Part shown: positions 52,510-61,891 of the stretch, piece after piece
Layout of the letters: every line of letters begins with the position of its first letter
How positions within the stretch are numbered: the first letter of the stretch is position 1
Assembly: GCA_903851195.1 (NCBI GenBank)
Contig: CAINNJ010000049.1
Location: forward strand, 62,001 to 126,000
Direction of reading: 5' to 3'
Length of the DNA: 64,000 nucleotides
Origin: an uncultured Acidobacteriia bacterium
GTDB taxonomy: Bacteria; Acidobacteriota; Terriglobia; Bryobacterales; Bryobacteraceae
Position numbers and translations under genes: made by a program
The notes under the pieces: generated by a model
Database searches by the model: none
What the model was told of the DNA's origin: nothing
Seen by the model: only the letters and a program-made list of their open reading frames with translations

Positions 52510-53955
52510 CTACTCGATGTCGAAACGGACCCCCTGCGCCAAAGGCAGATCGTTCCCGAAGTTGATCGTGTTCGTCGCCCGGCGCATGTAATTCCTCCAT
52601 GCATCCGACCCCGACTCCCGACCCCCGCCGGTCTCCTTCTCGCCCCCGAAAGCCCCGCCGATCTCCGCGCCGGACGTCCCCAGATTCACGTTGGCGATGC
52701 CGCAATCGGAGCCCGCCGCGGAGAGAAACCGCTCGGCCTCCTGCATGTCGCGCGTGAACACGGACGACGACAAACCCTGCGGTACATCGTTGTGCAGCGC
52801 GATGGCCTCCTCGAAATCCGCATACTTCATCACGTACAAAATCGGGGCGAAGGTCTCGCGTCGCACGATGTCAGTCTGACCCGGCATCTCGACCAATGCG
52901 GGCCTCGCGTAATACCCGTTTTCACAACCCGAGACCATGACTCGCTCACCACCCGTGACCACACCCTCGGACCCGCGCGCGGCTGCCAGCGCGTCCTGCA
53001 TCGCCGCGAACGCCTGGCCATCGATCAGCGGCCCTACCAGCGTGCTCTCCTCCCGCGGATCGCCCACCGCGACGGCCCCGTACACTTTCTTCAAACGCGC
53101 CACGAAGGAATCGTGGATGCTCTCATGGACAATCAGCCGCCGCAGGGTGGTGCAGCGCTGCCCGGCCGTCCCGATGGCGCCGAAGGCCACCGCGCGAACG
53201 GTCAACTCTATGTCGGCCGAGGGGCACACGATCGCGGCGTTGTTGCCGCCCAGTTCGAGAAGGCTGCGGCCCAGACGCGCGGCCACTCGGGGAGCCAGCG
53301 CCTTGCCCATCGCCGTCGAACCGGTGGCCGAAAGCAGCGCGACCCGCGGATCGTCGGCCAGTAATTCCGCGAGGTCCGCGCCTCCCACAAGCACAGTGGA
53401 TAAACCCGCCGGAACGCCGCCGAAGCGCTCCGCCGCGCGTTCGAACAACGCCTGCGTGGCGAGCGCCGTCGACGGCGTTTTCGGCGACGGCTTCCAGACC
53501 ACCGCGTTGCCGCACACCAGAGCCAGCGCGGCGTTCCACGACCAGACCGCGACCGGGAAGTTAAACGCCGAGATCACCCCGACCACGCCCAGCGGATGCC
53601 AAGTCTCCATCATCCGGTGATGCGGCCGTTCGGAAGCGATGGTCAGTCCGCACAATTGCCGCGACAGGCCCGCCGCGAAGGTGCAGATGTCGATCATCTC
53701 CTGCACTTCGCCCAGGCCTTCGGAAACGATCTTGCCGGCTTCCAGCGTGACCAGTTTCGCGAGCGATGCCTTATGAGCCCGGAGTTCTTCGCCCAGCAGC
53801 CGGACCAACTCGCCGCGCCGCGGAGCGGGCACCTGCCGCCAGTCCAGGAACGCTTCGTGCGCCCGCCCGATCGACTCAGCCGCTGCCTCCCGACTGGCGA
53901 GGCTGACGGAGCCGATCACGTCGCCGGTGATCGGACTCCTGACTTCTGTCGGCAT
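52510..53955 (-). CDS. ALDH7-type aldehyde dehydrogenase (aminoadipate-semialdehyde dehydrogenase)
   Basis: The 481-residue enzyme has catalytic C268 in GTAGQRCTTLRRLIVHESIH and the general-base region LLELGGNNAAIVCPSADIEL, with the NAD-binding loops NFPVAVWSWNAALALVCGNA and VVWKPSPKTPSTALA. The GTAGQRCTT and ELGGNNA sequences and the C-terminal NLGTSGAEIGGAFGGEKETG are hallmarks of ALDH7/AmaB (piperideine-6-carboxylate dehydrogenase). It oxidises the semialdehyde made by the adjacent aminotransferase to 2-aminoadipate. It is followed by that aminotransferase on the same strand. Confidence 0.9.
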   Translation of the reverse strand: MPTEVRSPITGDVIGSVSLASREAAAESIGRAHEAFLDWRQVPAPRRGELVRLLGEELRAHKASLAKLVTLEAGKIVSEGLGEVQEMIDICTFAAGLSRQLCGLTIASERPHHRMMETWHPLGVVGVISAFNFPVAVWSWNAALALVCGNAVVWKPSPKTPSTALATQALFERAAERFGGVPAGLSTVLVGGADLAELLADDPRVALLSATGSTAMGKALAPRVAARLGRSLLELGGNNAAIVCPSADIELTVRAVAFGAIGTAGQRCTTLRRLIVHESIHDSFVARLKKVYGAVAVGDPREESTLVGPLIDGQAFAAMQDALAAARGSEGVVTGGERVMVSGCENGYYARPALVEMPGQTDIVRRETFAPILYVMKYADFEEAIALHNDVPQGLSSSVFTRDMQEAERFLSAAGSDCGIANVNLGTSGAEIGGAFGGEKETGGGRESGSDAWRNYMRRATNTINFGNDLPLAQGVRFDIE

Positions 53956-53959
53956 AGCT

Positions 53960-55306
53960 TTACAGGTCGGTCAGATGCTCGAGTTTCCCGGTGCTGTCGC
54001 CGATAGTTTCCGGACGCACATCCATGCGGTCCAGCAGCGACATATACAGGTTCGTCAGCGGCGTTCCGTCCGGATACACCACATGCCGCCCCAGCTTAAA
54101 CGCGCCGTTGCCGCGGCCCGCGATCACCGTCGGCACGTTCTCATGCTGGTGGCGGTTCGGGTCGCACAGCGCGCTGCCGTACACCACCATCGAGTGGTCG
54201 AACAGAGTGCCGTCGCCGTCCTGCGTGGCTTTCAGCTTGTCCAGATAATACGCGAACAGCTCCACATGGAACGTATTGATCTTCGCGACCTTCTCGAGCA
54301 GATCCGGCAGGTTCCGGTGATGCGTGATCGGGTGGTGCGGATCGGGGACACCGATCTCGCCATAGGTCCGCACGCTGCCCTCGCGGCCGAACATGAACGT
54401 CGAGACGCGCGTCAGATCGGCCTGAAACGCCAGAATCTGCAGGTCGTACATCAGCTTCACGTAATCGCCGAACTCCACCGGCACGCCGGCGGGCGCTTCG
54501 ATGGACGGCTTGAACTTCGGCGCGCCGGTCTCGGCCAGCTGGATCCGCTTTTCCACTTCGCGGACTCCCGTCAGGTATTCGTCCAGCTTGTGGCGATCGC
54601 CCGGTCCCAGATCGCCCATCAGCTTGCTGGTGCGCTCGCCCGCCACGTCGAGGATGCTCTTGCGCAGCAGGGTACGGCGCGCACGGGAGGCCGCATCGAC
54701 GTTCAGATCGTCCGCGCCGAACATCCGCTCGAACACCACGCGCGGATTGGTTTCCGGAGGCATGGGAAGCGTCGGCGTGCGCCAGGAAATGCTGTTCGTA
54801 TACGCGCAGCTGAAGCCGCTGTCGCAGTTGCCGACGGTGCGGGAATCCTCGCAGCCCAGTTCCAGCGAGGCGAAGCGCGTCTTGCTGCCCACCGACGCCG
54901 CCGCGATCTGATCCGCCGAAACGCCGCCGTGGATATCCGCGCCGATGGTCTTCTTGCAGTGCACGCCGGTCAGATAGGAAGCTCCCGCGCGGGCATGATC
55001 GCCGCCGCCATCGCCCAGCGCGTTGCCGTTGTGGATATCGAGGCCGCTCAGCACCAGCATGTCCTCGCGGTACTTCGCCAGCGGCTTCAGGATCCGGCTC
55101 AGCTCATACCCGCTGCCTTCCCCGACCGGCCGCCATTCCTTATAGTTCACGCCGTTCGGGACATAGTTGAATGCCAGGCGAAGCGGCGCTTTTGCCGCCG
55201 GAGCGGTCAGCGCCGGCTCCATCGCATCCAGCATCGGCAGCGCCAGCGCCGCGCCCAAACCGCGCAACACCGTTCTGCGGGACAAGTGCTTTTTGGTGAC
55301 GATCAT
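53960..55306 (-). CDS. DUF1552 exported protein
   Basis: The 448-residue protein carries a Tat-like leader (HLSRRTVLRGLGAALALPML). The body follows the DUF1552 pattern seen in planctomycetes, acidobacteria and myxobacteria: RLAFNYVPNGVNYKEWRP, SGLDIHNGNALGDGGGDHAR, ASYLTGVHCKKTIGADIHGG, SLELGCEDSRTVGNCDSGFS, HHPITHHRNLPD and SMVVYGSALCDPNRHQHEN. The repeated His/Asp sites recall a sulfatase-like (DUF1501-type) metal fold. Its ATG overlaps the stop of the DUF1592 gene by 4 bp, so the two act together. The biochemical role is not established. Confidence 0.9.
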   Translation of the reverse strand: MIVTKKHLSRRTVLRGLGAALALPMLDAMEPALTAPAAKAPLRLAFNYVPNGVNYKEWRPVGEGSGYELSRILKPLAKYREDMLVLSGLDIHNGNALGDGGGDHARAGASYLTGVHCKKTIGADIHGGVSADQIAAASVGSKTRFASLELGCEDSRTVGNCDSGFSCAYTNSISWRTPTLPMPPETNPRVVFERMFGADDLNVDAASRARRTLLRKSILDVAGERTSKLMGDLGPGDRHKLDEYLTGVREVEKRIQLAETGAPKFKPSIEAPAGVPVEFGDYVKLMYDLQILAFQADLTRVSTFMFGREGSVRTYGEIGVPDPHHPITHHRNLPDLLEKVAKINTFHVELFAYYLDKLKATQDGDGTLFDHSMVVYGSALCDPNRHQHENVPTVIAGRGNGAFKLGRHVVYPDGTPLTNLYMSLLDRMDVRPETIGDSTGKLEHLTDL

Positions 55307-57720
55307 GTCTTGTTCTTCTCGCCTCGCTTCATCTGAAACGGCATACTGCGGACAATACCCATTACCAGTGTAGAGAATTTGTAGTCGTTCGCCGCCAGCC
55401 CGTTCACAATCTCTTTGACGGCCGCGCGATCGTAACCTTCGAGGCCGCGGCCCAGCGCGTAAGTCAGCATCTTTTCGGCGATGCAGTCCGCGAACGCCGC
55501 TTTGTTCGAAAGCAGGATCGCCTTCAGCTCCTCCGGGCCTTTAAACGTGCGGCCATCGGGCAGCAAGCCCGACGAATCGATGGGGAACTTGCCGTCCTGG
55601 TCGCGCCACTCGCCGATCGCGTTGTAGTTTTCGAGGCCAAAGCCCAGCGGATCCATTTTGGAGTGACACGACGCACAGAGCGCGTTGGCCCGATGCGCTT
55701 CCATCACCTGCCGGAGCGAGGCCGACGTGCCCGCCTTTGCCTCTTCGAGCGGCGGCACATTCGGCGGAGGCGGCGGAGGCGGCGCGTTCAGCAGATTCTC
55801 CAGCACCCACTTGCCGCGAAGCACCGGCGACGTCCGCGTCGCATAAGAAGATGCCGTCAGCACGCTCGCCTGCGTCAGGATGCCGCCCCGGTGCGTGCCG
55901 GTCAGATCCACCTGACGGAACTCGGGGCCTTTCACGGTTTTGATGCCATAGAACTCGGCAAGGCGCTGGTTCAGGAACGTGTACTTCGCGTCCAGCATCT
56001 CCAGCACGCTGCGGTCCTGCCGCATGATGTTGCCGAAGAAGAGTTCGGACTCTTTGCGCATCGAGATCCGCAGATACTCTTCGAACTGCGGGAACTTGTC
56101 GCGGTCCGGGACGGCCGACTCCAGGCGGCGCAACTCCAGCCACTGGCCCGCGAAGTTCTCCACCAGCGCGTTCGCCTTCGGATCTTTCAGCATCCGGCGG
56201 ACCTGCGCTTCGAGGCCTTCGGGCTTCCGCAGCGTCCCGGCTTCGGACGCGCGAAGCAGTTCCTCATCCGGCATGCTCGACCAGAGGAAGTAGGACAGCC
56301 GCGACGCCAGTTCGGTCGGCGTTACCGGCACGGAATCGGCGCTCACGGGCGGATTTTTCTCCACGCGGAAGAGGAAATCCGGCGAGACCATCAGGCCTTC
56401 GATCGCGGTGGCGATGCCGTCCGCGAACGTGCCGCCCTGCTTCTGGGTCAGGGCGATCAGCTTCAGGTACGGCGCGATTTCCTGCTGCGTCACCGGGCGG
56501 CGGAAAGCCCGGCGGGCCATGGCGGCGACGATCTTCCGGTCACAGCCCGCGACGTGTTTCCCATCGAGGTGCCCGCACGTGTAGATCTTCGCCAGACTCT
56601 CCGGCGAAGCGCCTTTCGTCTGGTTATACGGCCCGATGACTTCCACATAGTGGATGTAGGCGCGGTTAGCGGGCGCGCGGATTAGCGCGATTTTCAACTG
56701 CGCTTCTTTCCGAAGTTTGGCCGCTTCCTCCGCCGTGGCATTGGCGGGGATTTTGAGGAACCGCGAAATATCCGGCGCGGGCGGTTCCGGCAGATTCGAC
56801 GGCTTCGGCCCTTCGTAGCTCTTCGGCAGCCCTTCATAAATATGAAGGACCGTGCCCGCCAGCCAGTGCTCGCCAGCCGGGACGCGCATGCGGAATTCCT
56901 TCGCCATGCCGAAGAGATCGAGCGTATTGCCTTCCTGCGGCGCGTCGTCGACCACCAGCGTTTTCACGAGTTTGCCGTCCAGCCAGACACCCATCTCAAT
57001 GGGATCGGAACCGGTTGGGCGCCGTCCCTCCGGCACCAGGCGGATCAGATACTCGCCATCCACCGGGAAGCGGTGCATCCAGTGCAGGGACTGCGGCATG
57101 CTGAGGCCCGTGGTATCGTAACCGAACTCCGGCTTCTGCGTCAGTTCGTACTCGCGATAGGGCGGCTGGTAGCGCTCAACGAGGGGCTTCATGTTGTCCC
57201 GTCCGAAGAGGGCCGTATGGACCATTTTTTCGGCAGTGACCATGTACTTTTCCATCAGCACGGGAGAGAGCGACAGCACCGTGCCGATGTTGTCGAAACC
57301 GAAACCGGAATCGTCCTGCGGGAAGTCGTCGGCCGGGCGGAGGTCCACCCCCAGCAGGTCGCGGACGGTGTTGTTGTACTCGGCCCGATTCAGGCGGCGC
57401 GCGGTGATGTGACCGGCGTCCGGCTTCATCGCTTTTTCCTGCCGCTGTAACTCGCCTTCGATCCACTTCGTCACGGCCGCGGCCTGCGTGGCGTCGGGGC
57501 GCGGCAGACCTTTCGGCGGCATTTCGCCGTTGCGGATCTTTTCGAGAACACGCGACCAGACTTCTCCGGTCTTTTCGGCTTCCAGATCCAGATCGGCGGT
57601 CTTCAGTTTGGAGTTGTGACAGCTGTAACAATTCTTCGAGAGGAACGGCTGTACCGTCTGGTCAGTGGGCGTAGCGGCGAAACAGAGCGGAGCGAGGACA
57701 ATCGCAAACAGGGGCCGCAT
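55303..57720 (-). CDS. DUF1592/DUF1587-type exported multidomain cytochrome c
   Basis: From ATG 57720 (MRPLFAIVLAPLCFA) the protein is 805 residues. An N-terminal heme-binding CYSCH (31-35) is followed by DUF1587 (RRLNRAEYNNTVRDLLGVDL), a carbohydrate-binding-like region, DUF1595/DUF1592 (RRAFRRPVTQQEIAPYL; LASRLSYFLWSSMPDEELLR), DUF1588 (HRGGILTQASVLTASSYATR, then CASCHSKMDPLGFGLENYNA with C682, C685, H686) and DUF1585 (MLTYALGRGLEGYDRAAVKE). A run of seven prolines links domains near residue 647. The pair with DUF1552 is typical of surface electron-transfer or polymer-degradation systems. TATAAT on the minus strand (57741-57736) implies a short leader. Confidence 0.92.
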   Translation of the reverse strand: MRPLFAIVLAPLCFAATPTDQTVQPFLSKNCYSCHNSKLKTADLDLEAEKTGEVWSRVLEKIRNGEMPPKGLPRPDATQAAAVTKWIEGELQRQEKAMKPDAGHITARRLNRAEYNNTVRDLLGVDLRPADDFPQDDSGFGFDNIGTVLSLSPVLMEKYMVTAEKMVHTALFGRDNMKPLVERYQPPYREYELTQKPEFGYDTTGLSMPQSLHWMHRFPVDGEYLIRLVPEGRRPTGSDPIEMGVWLDGKLVKTLVVDDAPQEGNTLDLFGMAKEFRMRVPAGEHWLAGTVLHIYEGLPKSYEGPKPSNLPEPPAPDISRFLKIPANATAEEAAKLRKEAQLKIALIRAPANRAYIHYVEVIGPYNQTKGASPESLAKIYTCGHLDGKHVAGCDRKIVAAMARRAFRRPVTQQEIAPYLKLIALTQKQGGTFADGIATAIEGLMVSPDFLFRVEKNPPVSADSVPVTPTELASRLSYFLWSSMPDEELLRASEAGTLRKPEGLEAQVRRMLKDPKANALVENFAGQWLELRRLESAVPDRDKFPQFEEYLRISMRKESELFFGNIMRQDRSVLEMLDAKYTFLNQRLAEFYGIKTVKGPEFRQVDLTGTHRGGILTQASVLTASSYATRTSPVLRGKWVLENLLNAPPPPPPPNVPPLEEAKAGTSASLRQVMEAHRANALCASCHSKMDPLGFGLENYNAIGEWRDQDGKFPIDSSGLLPDGRTFKGPEELKAILLSNKAAFADCIAEKMLTYALGRGLEGYDRAAVKEIVNGLAANDYKFSTLVMGIVRSMPFQMKRGEKNKT

Positions 57721-57777
57721 AGAGAGGATGAACCAATTATAAGCCCTCAAATTTGCCGTTCGGCAGGCGAAATCGAC

Positions 57778-57802
57778 GGTTGGTCGGTTTATCGAACCAA
57801 CC
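57778..57802. promoter_or_regulatory. Inverted repeat upstream of the ABC exporter operon
   Basis: GGTTGGT (57778-57784) and ACCAACC (57796-57802) are perfect 7-bp arms around an 11-bp centre, in the divergent gap between the DUF1592 gene and the ABC ATPase gene. The 25-bp size suits a dimeric TetR- or MarR-like repressor. No such regulator is next to it. Confidence 0.45.
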
Positions 57803-57836
57803 ACGCGCCGCACTCGTTACTCTGAAACGGAAGCGT

Positions 57837-58766
57837 ATGAGCCAACACAACGCGATCTCCGTCAAGGGACTTCGCAAGAGCTATGGTGATTTCGAGGCCG
57901 TCAAAGGCATCGATTTCGAGGTCCACACGGGCGAGGTCTTCGGACTGCTGGGGCCGAACGGCGCCGGGAAAACAACGACCGTCGAGATTCTGGAGGGCAT
58001 CCGGCAGCGCACCGCCGGGGACGTCCGGGTGCTCGACCTCGATCCCGACAAACAGAAGAAACAGCTGAAGGACCGGATCGGCGTCTGTTTGCAGGCCACC
58101 AACCTGCCCGACAAGATCAAGGTGATCGAGGCCCTGCAGTTGTTCGGCGCGCTTTACAGCCGCATGCAGGATCCCGACGAACTGCTGAAGCGGCTGCAGT
58201 TAAGCGACAAACGGGACGCTTTCTACTCGACGCTTTCGGGCGGGCAGAAGCAGCGTCTGGCGATTGCGCTGGGGATGATCAACGATCCCTCCCTGCTGTT
58301 TCTGGACGAGCCGACGACCGGCCTCGATCCGCAGGTCCGCCTCGAGATCCACTCGCTGATCGAGCAGATGCGCGGCCAGAAATGCACCATTCTGATGACG
58401 ACGCATTACATCGAAGAGGCCGAGCGGCTGTGCGACCGGGTGGCGATTGTGGATTCCGGGAAGGTGATCGCGATCGGGACGCCGCGGGAACTGGTGGAGC
58501 GCAGCGTGGGCAAATCGGCGATTGAGATTGTCTGCGAGCGATCGCTGGACGGGCTGGCGATGCCGGAGTGGCCGGGGGCGACCGGCACCAAACTGAGTGA
58601 AGACCGGCGGCGGCTGACGGTAACCTCCGCGCGGCCGGCCCCGACGCTGGTGGAGATGGTGAAGTGGGTGGACGCGCAGGGACTAGGACTCGAAGACGTC
58701 CACCTGAAGCGTCCCACGCTGGAAGACGTGTTTATCGAACTGACGGGCAAGAGGCTGCGCGACTGA
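57837..58766 (+). CDS. ABC-2 type exporter, ATP-binding subunit
   Basis: From ATG 57837 (MSQHNAISVKGLRKSYGDFE), preceded by GGAAG, the protein is 309 residues. Walker A is GPNGAGKTT (39-47), the Q-loop is IGVCLQATNL, the signature is STLSGGQKQRLAIALG, Walker B is LLFLDEPTTGLD and the switch is MTTHYIEEAERLC. The C-terminal extension (PTLEDVFIELTGKRLRD) is typical of drug/antibiotic exporters of the CcmA/DrrA type. Its stop overlaps the start of the permease-amidohydrolase fusion (TGATG), so the two should assemble. Confidence 0.94.
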   Translation: MSQHNAISVKGLRKSYGDFEAVKGIDFEVHTGEVFGLLGPNGAGKTTTVEILEGIRQRTAGDVRVLDLDPDKQKKQLKDRIGVCLQATNLPDKIKVIEALQLFGALYSRMQDPDELLKRLQLSDKRDAFYSTLSGGQKQRLAIALGMINDPSLLFLDEPTTGLDPQVRLEIHSLIEQMRGQKCTILMTTHYIEEAERLCDRVAIVDSGKVIAIGTPRELVERSVGKSAIEIVCERSLDGLAMPEWPGATGTKLSEDRRRLTVTSARPAPTLVEMVKWVDAQGLGLEDVHLKRPTLEDVFIELTGKRLRD

Positions 58767-60964
58767 TGAAAACTTATCTGGCACTGATCCGGAACGAAAT
58801 CCGGCTGGCTTACCGGCAAAAGATGGTGATTTTTTTCAATTACCTGATGCCGATGATCTTCTTTTTTGTATTCGCGCAGACGAGCCATGCCGAACAGGGC
58901 GGCGCGATCACGCAGGTGTTCACGATGGTGACGGTGATCGGCATCCTCGGCAACGGGCTCTTCGGCGGGGGCATGCGCGCCGTGCAGGAACGCGAAACGA
59001 ACATCCTGCGCCGTTATAAGGTGGCGCCGATTTCTCCGCTGCCGCTGCTGGTGGCCTCCACGGTGACGGGGCTGGTGGTTTATCTGCCGTACGTGGTGCT
59101 GATGCTGATTCTGGCGAAGGTTCGCTACGGGATGACGATGCCGCCGAACGTAGTGACCGTGATGCTCTTCATCACGCTGGGCGTGGTGGCAGTCAGGTCG
59201 ATCGGGCTGATTATTGCGTCGGTGGTGAACTCCATGCAGGAGAGCAACGTTCTGATTCAGATCGTCTATATGACGATGCTGTTCCTGAGCGGCACCACGT
59301 TCCCGCCGTCGATGTTTCCGGCGTGGCTGCTGACGCTGACCCAGTTCATTCCGTCCACGTGGCTGGTGACGGGGCTGCAGGGGATTCTGCTGCGCCAGGA
59401 ATCGCTGGCGGCGAACTGGCAGGCGGCGGGAGCGCTGATTCTCACCACGTGCGTGGGGCTGCTGCTCTGCGTGAAGCTCTTCCGCTGGGAGAAAGAAGAG
59501 AAGATCCGGCCGGCGGCAAAGCTGTGGCTGCTGGCGGTGCTGGTGCCGTTCGCGGTGCTGGGCACGTGGCAGGCGTACGCGAAGGACAACGTCCGGAAGA
59601 CCAAGGTGCTCGACCGGCAACTGGACCGCAGCCGCACCATGCTGATCCGCAACGCGCGTATTTTCGTCGGCGACGGCCGCGTGATCGAGAACGGCGCGGT
59701 GCTGGTGAAGAACGGCAAGATCGAAGAGGTTTACGACGGCAACATCCCGGATCCGAAGAGCGTGAACGCTGGCGTGATCGAGGCGGCGGGGAAGACGATT
59801 CTGCCGGGCCTGATCGACACCCATGTACATCTGGGCTCGCCGGGCGGCACTCTTGACGACTGGAAAGACTACGATGCGGTGAAGGCTTCCGAGCGGGCGC
59901 TGGCGGCGTATCTGTATAGCGGCGTGACGGCGGTGCGGAGCGTGGGCGATGCGCTGGACGGGTCGCTGAAAGTGCGGGAGATCGTCAACAGCGGCGAGAA
60001 ACTGGGTGCCGAGTTCCTGCTGGTGGGCCCGTTGTTCACGGCGCCAGGCGGGCATGGCACCGAGTTCGCGAAGAACATGCCGGAGAACTTCCGGCAGCAG
60101 TTCGACGCACAGTTTCTGCGGATGCCGAAGACTGCCGAAGAAGCCCGGCAGAACGTGGACGCGCTGAAGAAGGCGGGCGTGGACGGGATCAAGGCAGTGA
60201 TGGAATCGGGCGCGGGCAGCTTCGTGTTCAACCGGCTGGACACGCAGATTCTGGATGCGGTGGGCGCCGCGGCGAAGGCGGACGGGCTGCCTATGGTGGT
60301 GCACACGGGCGACGTGCGCGATATTAAAGATGCCCTGCATGCCGGCGCGAACGGGATTGAACACGGGTCTTTCCGGGAGCGGATTCCGGACGAAGTTTTT
60401 AAAGCGATGGCGATGAACGGGGTGACATACGATCCGACGCTCAGCGTGGCGGAGGCGTTCCGGCAGTTCGCGGCGGGTATGCCGGATTTGTTGAGCCGGT
60501 CGCTGGTGCAGCAGGTGGTGCCGGCGAAGATGCTGGCGGCGACGCGGAAGAGTATGTCGTCGCCGGAAGCGCTGGAGCGGCGGAAATCGATCGGAGAGTT
60601 TCCGATGGATATGCCGGTAGCGAGGGACAACCTGCTGCGGGCATGGCGGGCCGGGGTGACGCTGGTGACGGGCAGCGATGCGGGGAACATGCTGGTGTTC
60701 CACGGCCCGACGGTGCAGCACGAGATGCAGCTCTGGGTGGAGGCGGGAATTCCGATTCCGGTGGCGCTGCAGGCCGCCACCCTGAATGCGGCGAGATCAC
60801 TCCGGGCGGGTAGCCGGTTCGGGTCGCTGGAGAAGGGGAAGGACGCCACGCTGCTGGTGGTGGACGGAAATGCGCTGCAGGATATCAGGGCCACGGAATC
60901 GATATCTATGGTGATGCTGAAAGGGGAGCGGGTGAACCGGGCGGAACTGTTCAACCAGGAGTGA
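58766..60964 (+). CDS. ABC-2 permease fused to a metal-dependent amidohydrolase
   Basis: The 732-residue protein starts MKTYLALIRNEIRLAYRQKM. Residues about 1-240 form an ABC-2 permease with six helices (including SPLPLLVASTVTGLVVYLPY and LSGTTFPPSMFPAWLLTLTQ). A seventh helix follows at about 250-272 (KLWLLAVLVPFAVLGTWQAY). Residues 290-732 are a complete amidohydrolase of the imidazolonepropionase/prolidase-like group: H353 and H355 (IDTHVHLGS), K476 (DGIKAVMES), H513 (HTGD), H533 (EHGS) and D638 (TGSDAG), ending LEKGKDATLLVVDG. There is no stop, ribosome-binding site or frame change between the halves. The odd number of helices would place the enzyme outside the cytoplasm. Confidence 0.9.
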   Translation: MKTYLALIRNEIRLAYRQKMVIFFNYLMPMIFFFVFAQTSHAEQGGAITQVFTMVTVIGILGNGLFGGGMRAVQERETNILRRYKVAPISPLPLLVASTVTGLVVYLPYVVLMLILAKVRYGMTMPPNVVTVMLFITLGVVAVRSIGLIIASVVNSMQESNVLIQIVYMTMLFLSGTTFPPSMFPAWLLTLTQFIPSTWLVTGLQGILLRQESLAANWQAAGALILTTCVGLLLCVKLFRWEKEEKIRPAAKLWLLAVLVPFAVLGTWQAYAKDNVRKTKVLDRQLDRSRTMLIRNARIFVGDGRVIENGAVLVKNGKIEEVYDGNIPDPKSVNAGVIEAAGKTILPGLIDTHVHLGSPGGTLDDWKDYDAVKASERALAAYLYSGVTAVRSVGDALDGSLKVREIVNSGEKLGAEFLLVGPLFTAPGGHGTEFAKNMPENFRQQFDAQFLRMPKTAEEARQNVDALKKAGVDGIKAVMESGAGSFVFNRLDTQILDAVGAAAKADGLPMVVHTGDVRDIKDALHAGANGIEHGSFRERIPDEVFKAMAMNGVTYDPTLSVAEAFRQFAAGMPDLLSRSLVQQVVPAKMLAATRKSMSSPEALERRKSIGEFPMDMPVARDNLLRAWRAGVTLVTGSDAGNMLVFHGPTVQHEMQLWVEAGIPIPVALQAATLNAARSLRAGSRFGSLEKGKDATLLVVDGNALQDIRATESISMVMLKGERVNRAELFNQE

Positions 60965-61582
60965 GATTCAGTTGTCAAAGAGCGGCGGGGCCGGTGAAAA
61001 CCCCTAAAAACATTGGGAAATCTAGGTTCGTTTGGCAGAATTGCAAATTTTTCGGGGTGGGTTAGGGCGCGATTCAGGGTGGTTGGGCGAAGCCGGCGCG
61101 CGACGCGCGCGCCGGGACGGCAGGGCGTTGAATAGGCGCGGCGGAGGTTCGGGTGCAGTTGCTCATATATCTGCACCGATTGTGCACGAGGGTGATTCGG
61201 GAATACATGCGAACTCTGGCGCAAAAAGAGGTCAACCTCCCTTCTTTCAATATTTTAGACGCATTTAAAATAGTCCCGGAAATCGTGTGACCGAAACTCG
61301 CAACATATCTATACCAACGTGGCTTCGAGAAGATATCGCTGTGCAGATGACTGTAACCGGGGTCGTCACCAGCACTCGCCAAGGCGGGCCGGGCGGGCCC
61401 ACTGGTGGGGAGCGGAAGCGGCTGGTGATTAGGTCTGGTTAGAATCACGCATGTTGTGGGATCGCGGATGGCCCGCTACGACGCCTTAAAAACCAGCGGT
61501 TCGGCGATGCGGCAGTCGGCCAATAGAATCAGGTGGTCCACGCAAACATTGACGAATCGGAATTGTCTGGGATTCTGATGTT
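60965..61582. other. Gene-free stretch of 618 bp
   Basis: No frame on either strand shows coding bias or a recognisable protein. The base composition is lower in G+C than the flanks, with AT-rich patches around 61230-61330. It contains the strong hairpin at 61093 and a second short GC-rich inverted repeat (GGGCC...GGCCC) near 61384-61400. It could hold a non-coding RNA or decayed DNA, but nothing specific can be named. Confidence 0.5.
61093..61115. terminator. Very strong GC-only hairpin downstream of the ABC exporter operon
   Basis: CCGGCGCGCG (61093-61102) and CGCGCGCCGG (61106-61115) form a perfect 10-bp stem with a 3-nt loop (ACG), 128 bp after the exporter stop. There is no adjacent T-run on either strand, so it is not a classical intrinsic terminator. 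It may still stop or protect transcripts, or be a structural element. Confidence 0.4.
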
Positions 61583-61891
61583 ATGACAGAACGAATCACC
61601 ATTTCATTCAGAGATCCCCGGCCTGGCCCATACGGCGACACCGACACACGGCATGCATATGTTATACATGTCAGCCCAGCCATTGAGGATGGCTACTACG
61701 AGGCGACAGTTCACCCGATCAGTAAAGGTACGCCCGCAGCTGAACCCCACCAATTCAAAAGCGAGTGGTTTATTGGTGCATATACCAGAGCGGTGAGCGC
61801 TGTTCAGGTGCTTCCAGCTAACCAGGGGCTTCAGTTCTATCCGGAGAAATTTGAACACGCTTCCTGTTCGAACACGCTTGCTGAAGGTTGA
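61583..61891 (+). CDS. Hypothetical protein, 102 residues
   Basis: The frame opens with ATG 61583 (MTERITISFRDPRPGPYGDT) and has an ordinary soluble composition with the alternating pattern of beta strands (HAYVIHVSPAIEDGYYEATV). There is no signal peptide or known domain. The codon use is less GC-biased than in neighbouring genes and the ribosome-binding site is poor. It stands alone in a gene-poor stretch, which suggests acquired or decaying DNA. I do not recognise it. Confidence 0.45.
   Translation: MTERITISFRDPRPGPYGDTDTRHAYVIHVSPAIEDGYYEATVHPISKGTPAAEPHQFKSEWFIGAYTRAVSAVQVLPANQGLQFYPEKFEHASCSNTLAEG

Noticed and set aside
58406-60721. 771-codon minus-strand frame opposite the ABC permease-amidohydrolase fusion
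   Set aside because: It is Arg/His/Gln-rich and antisense to a gene with clear motifs throughout.
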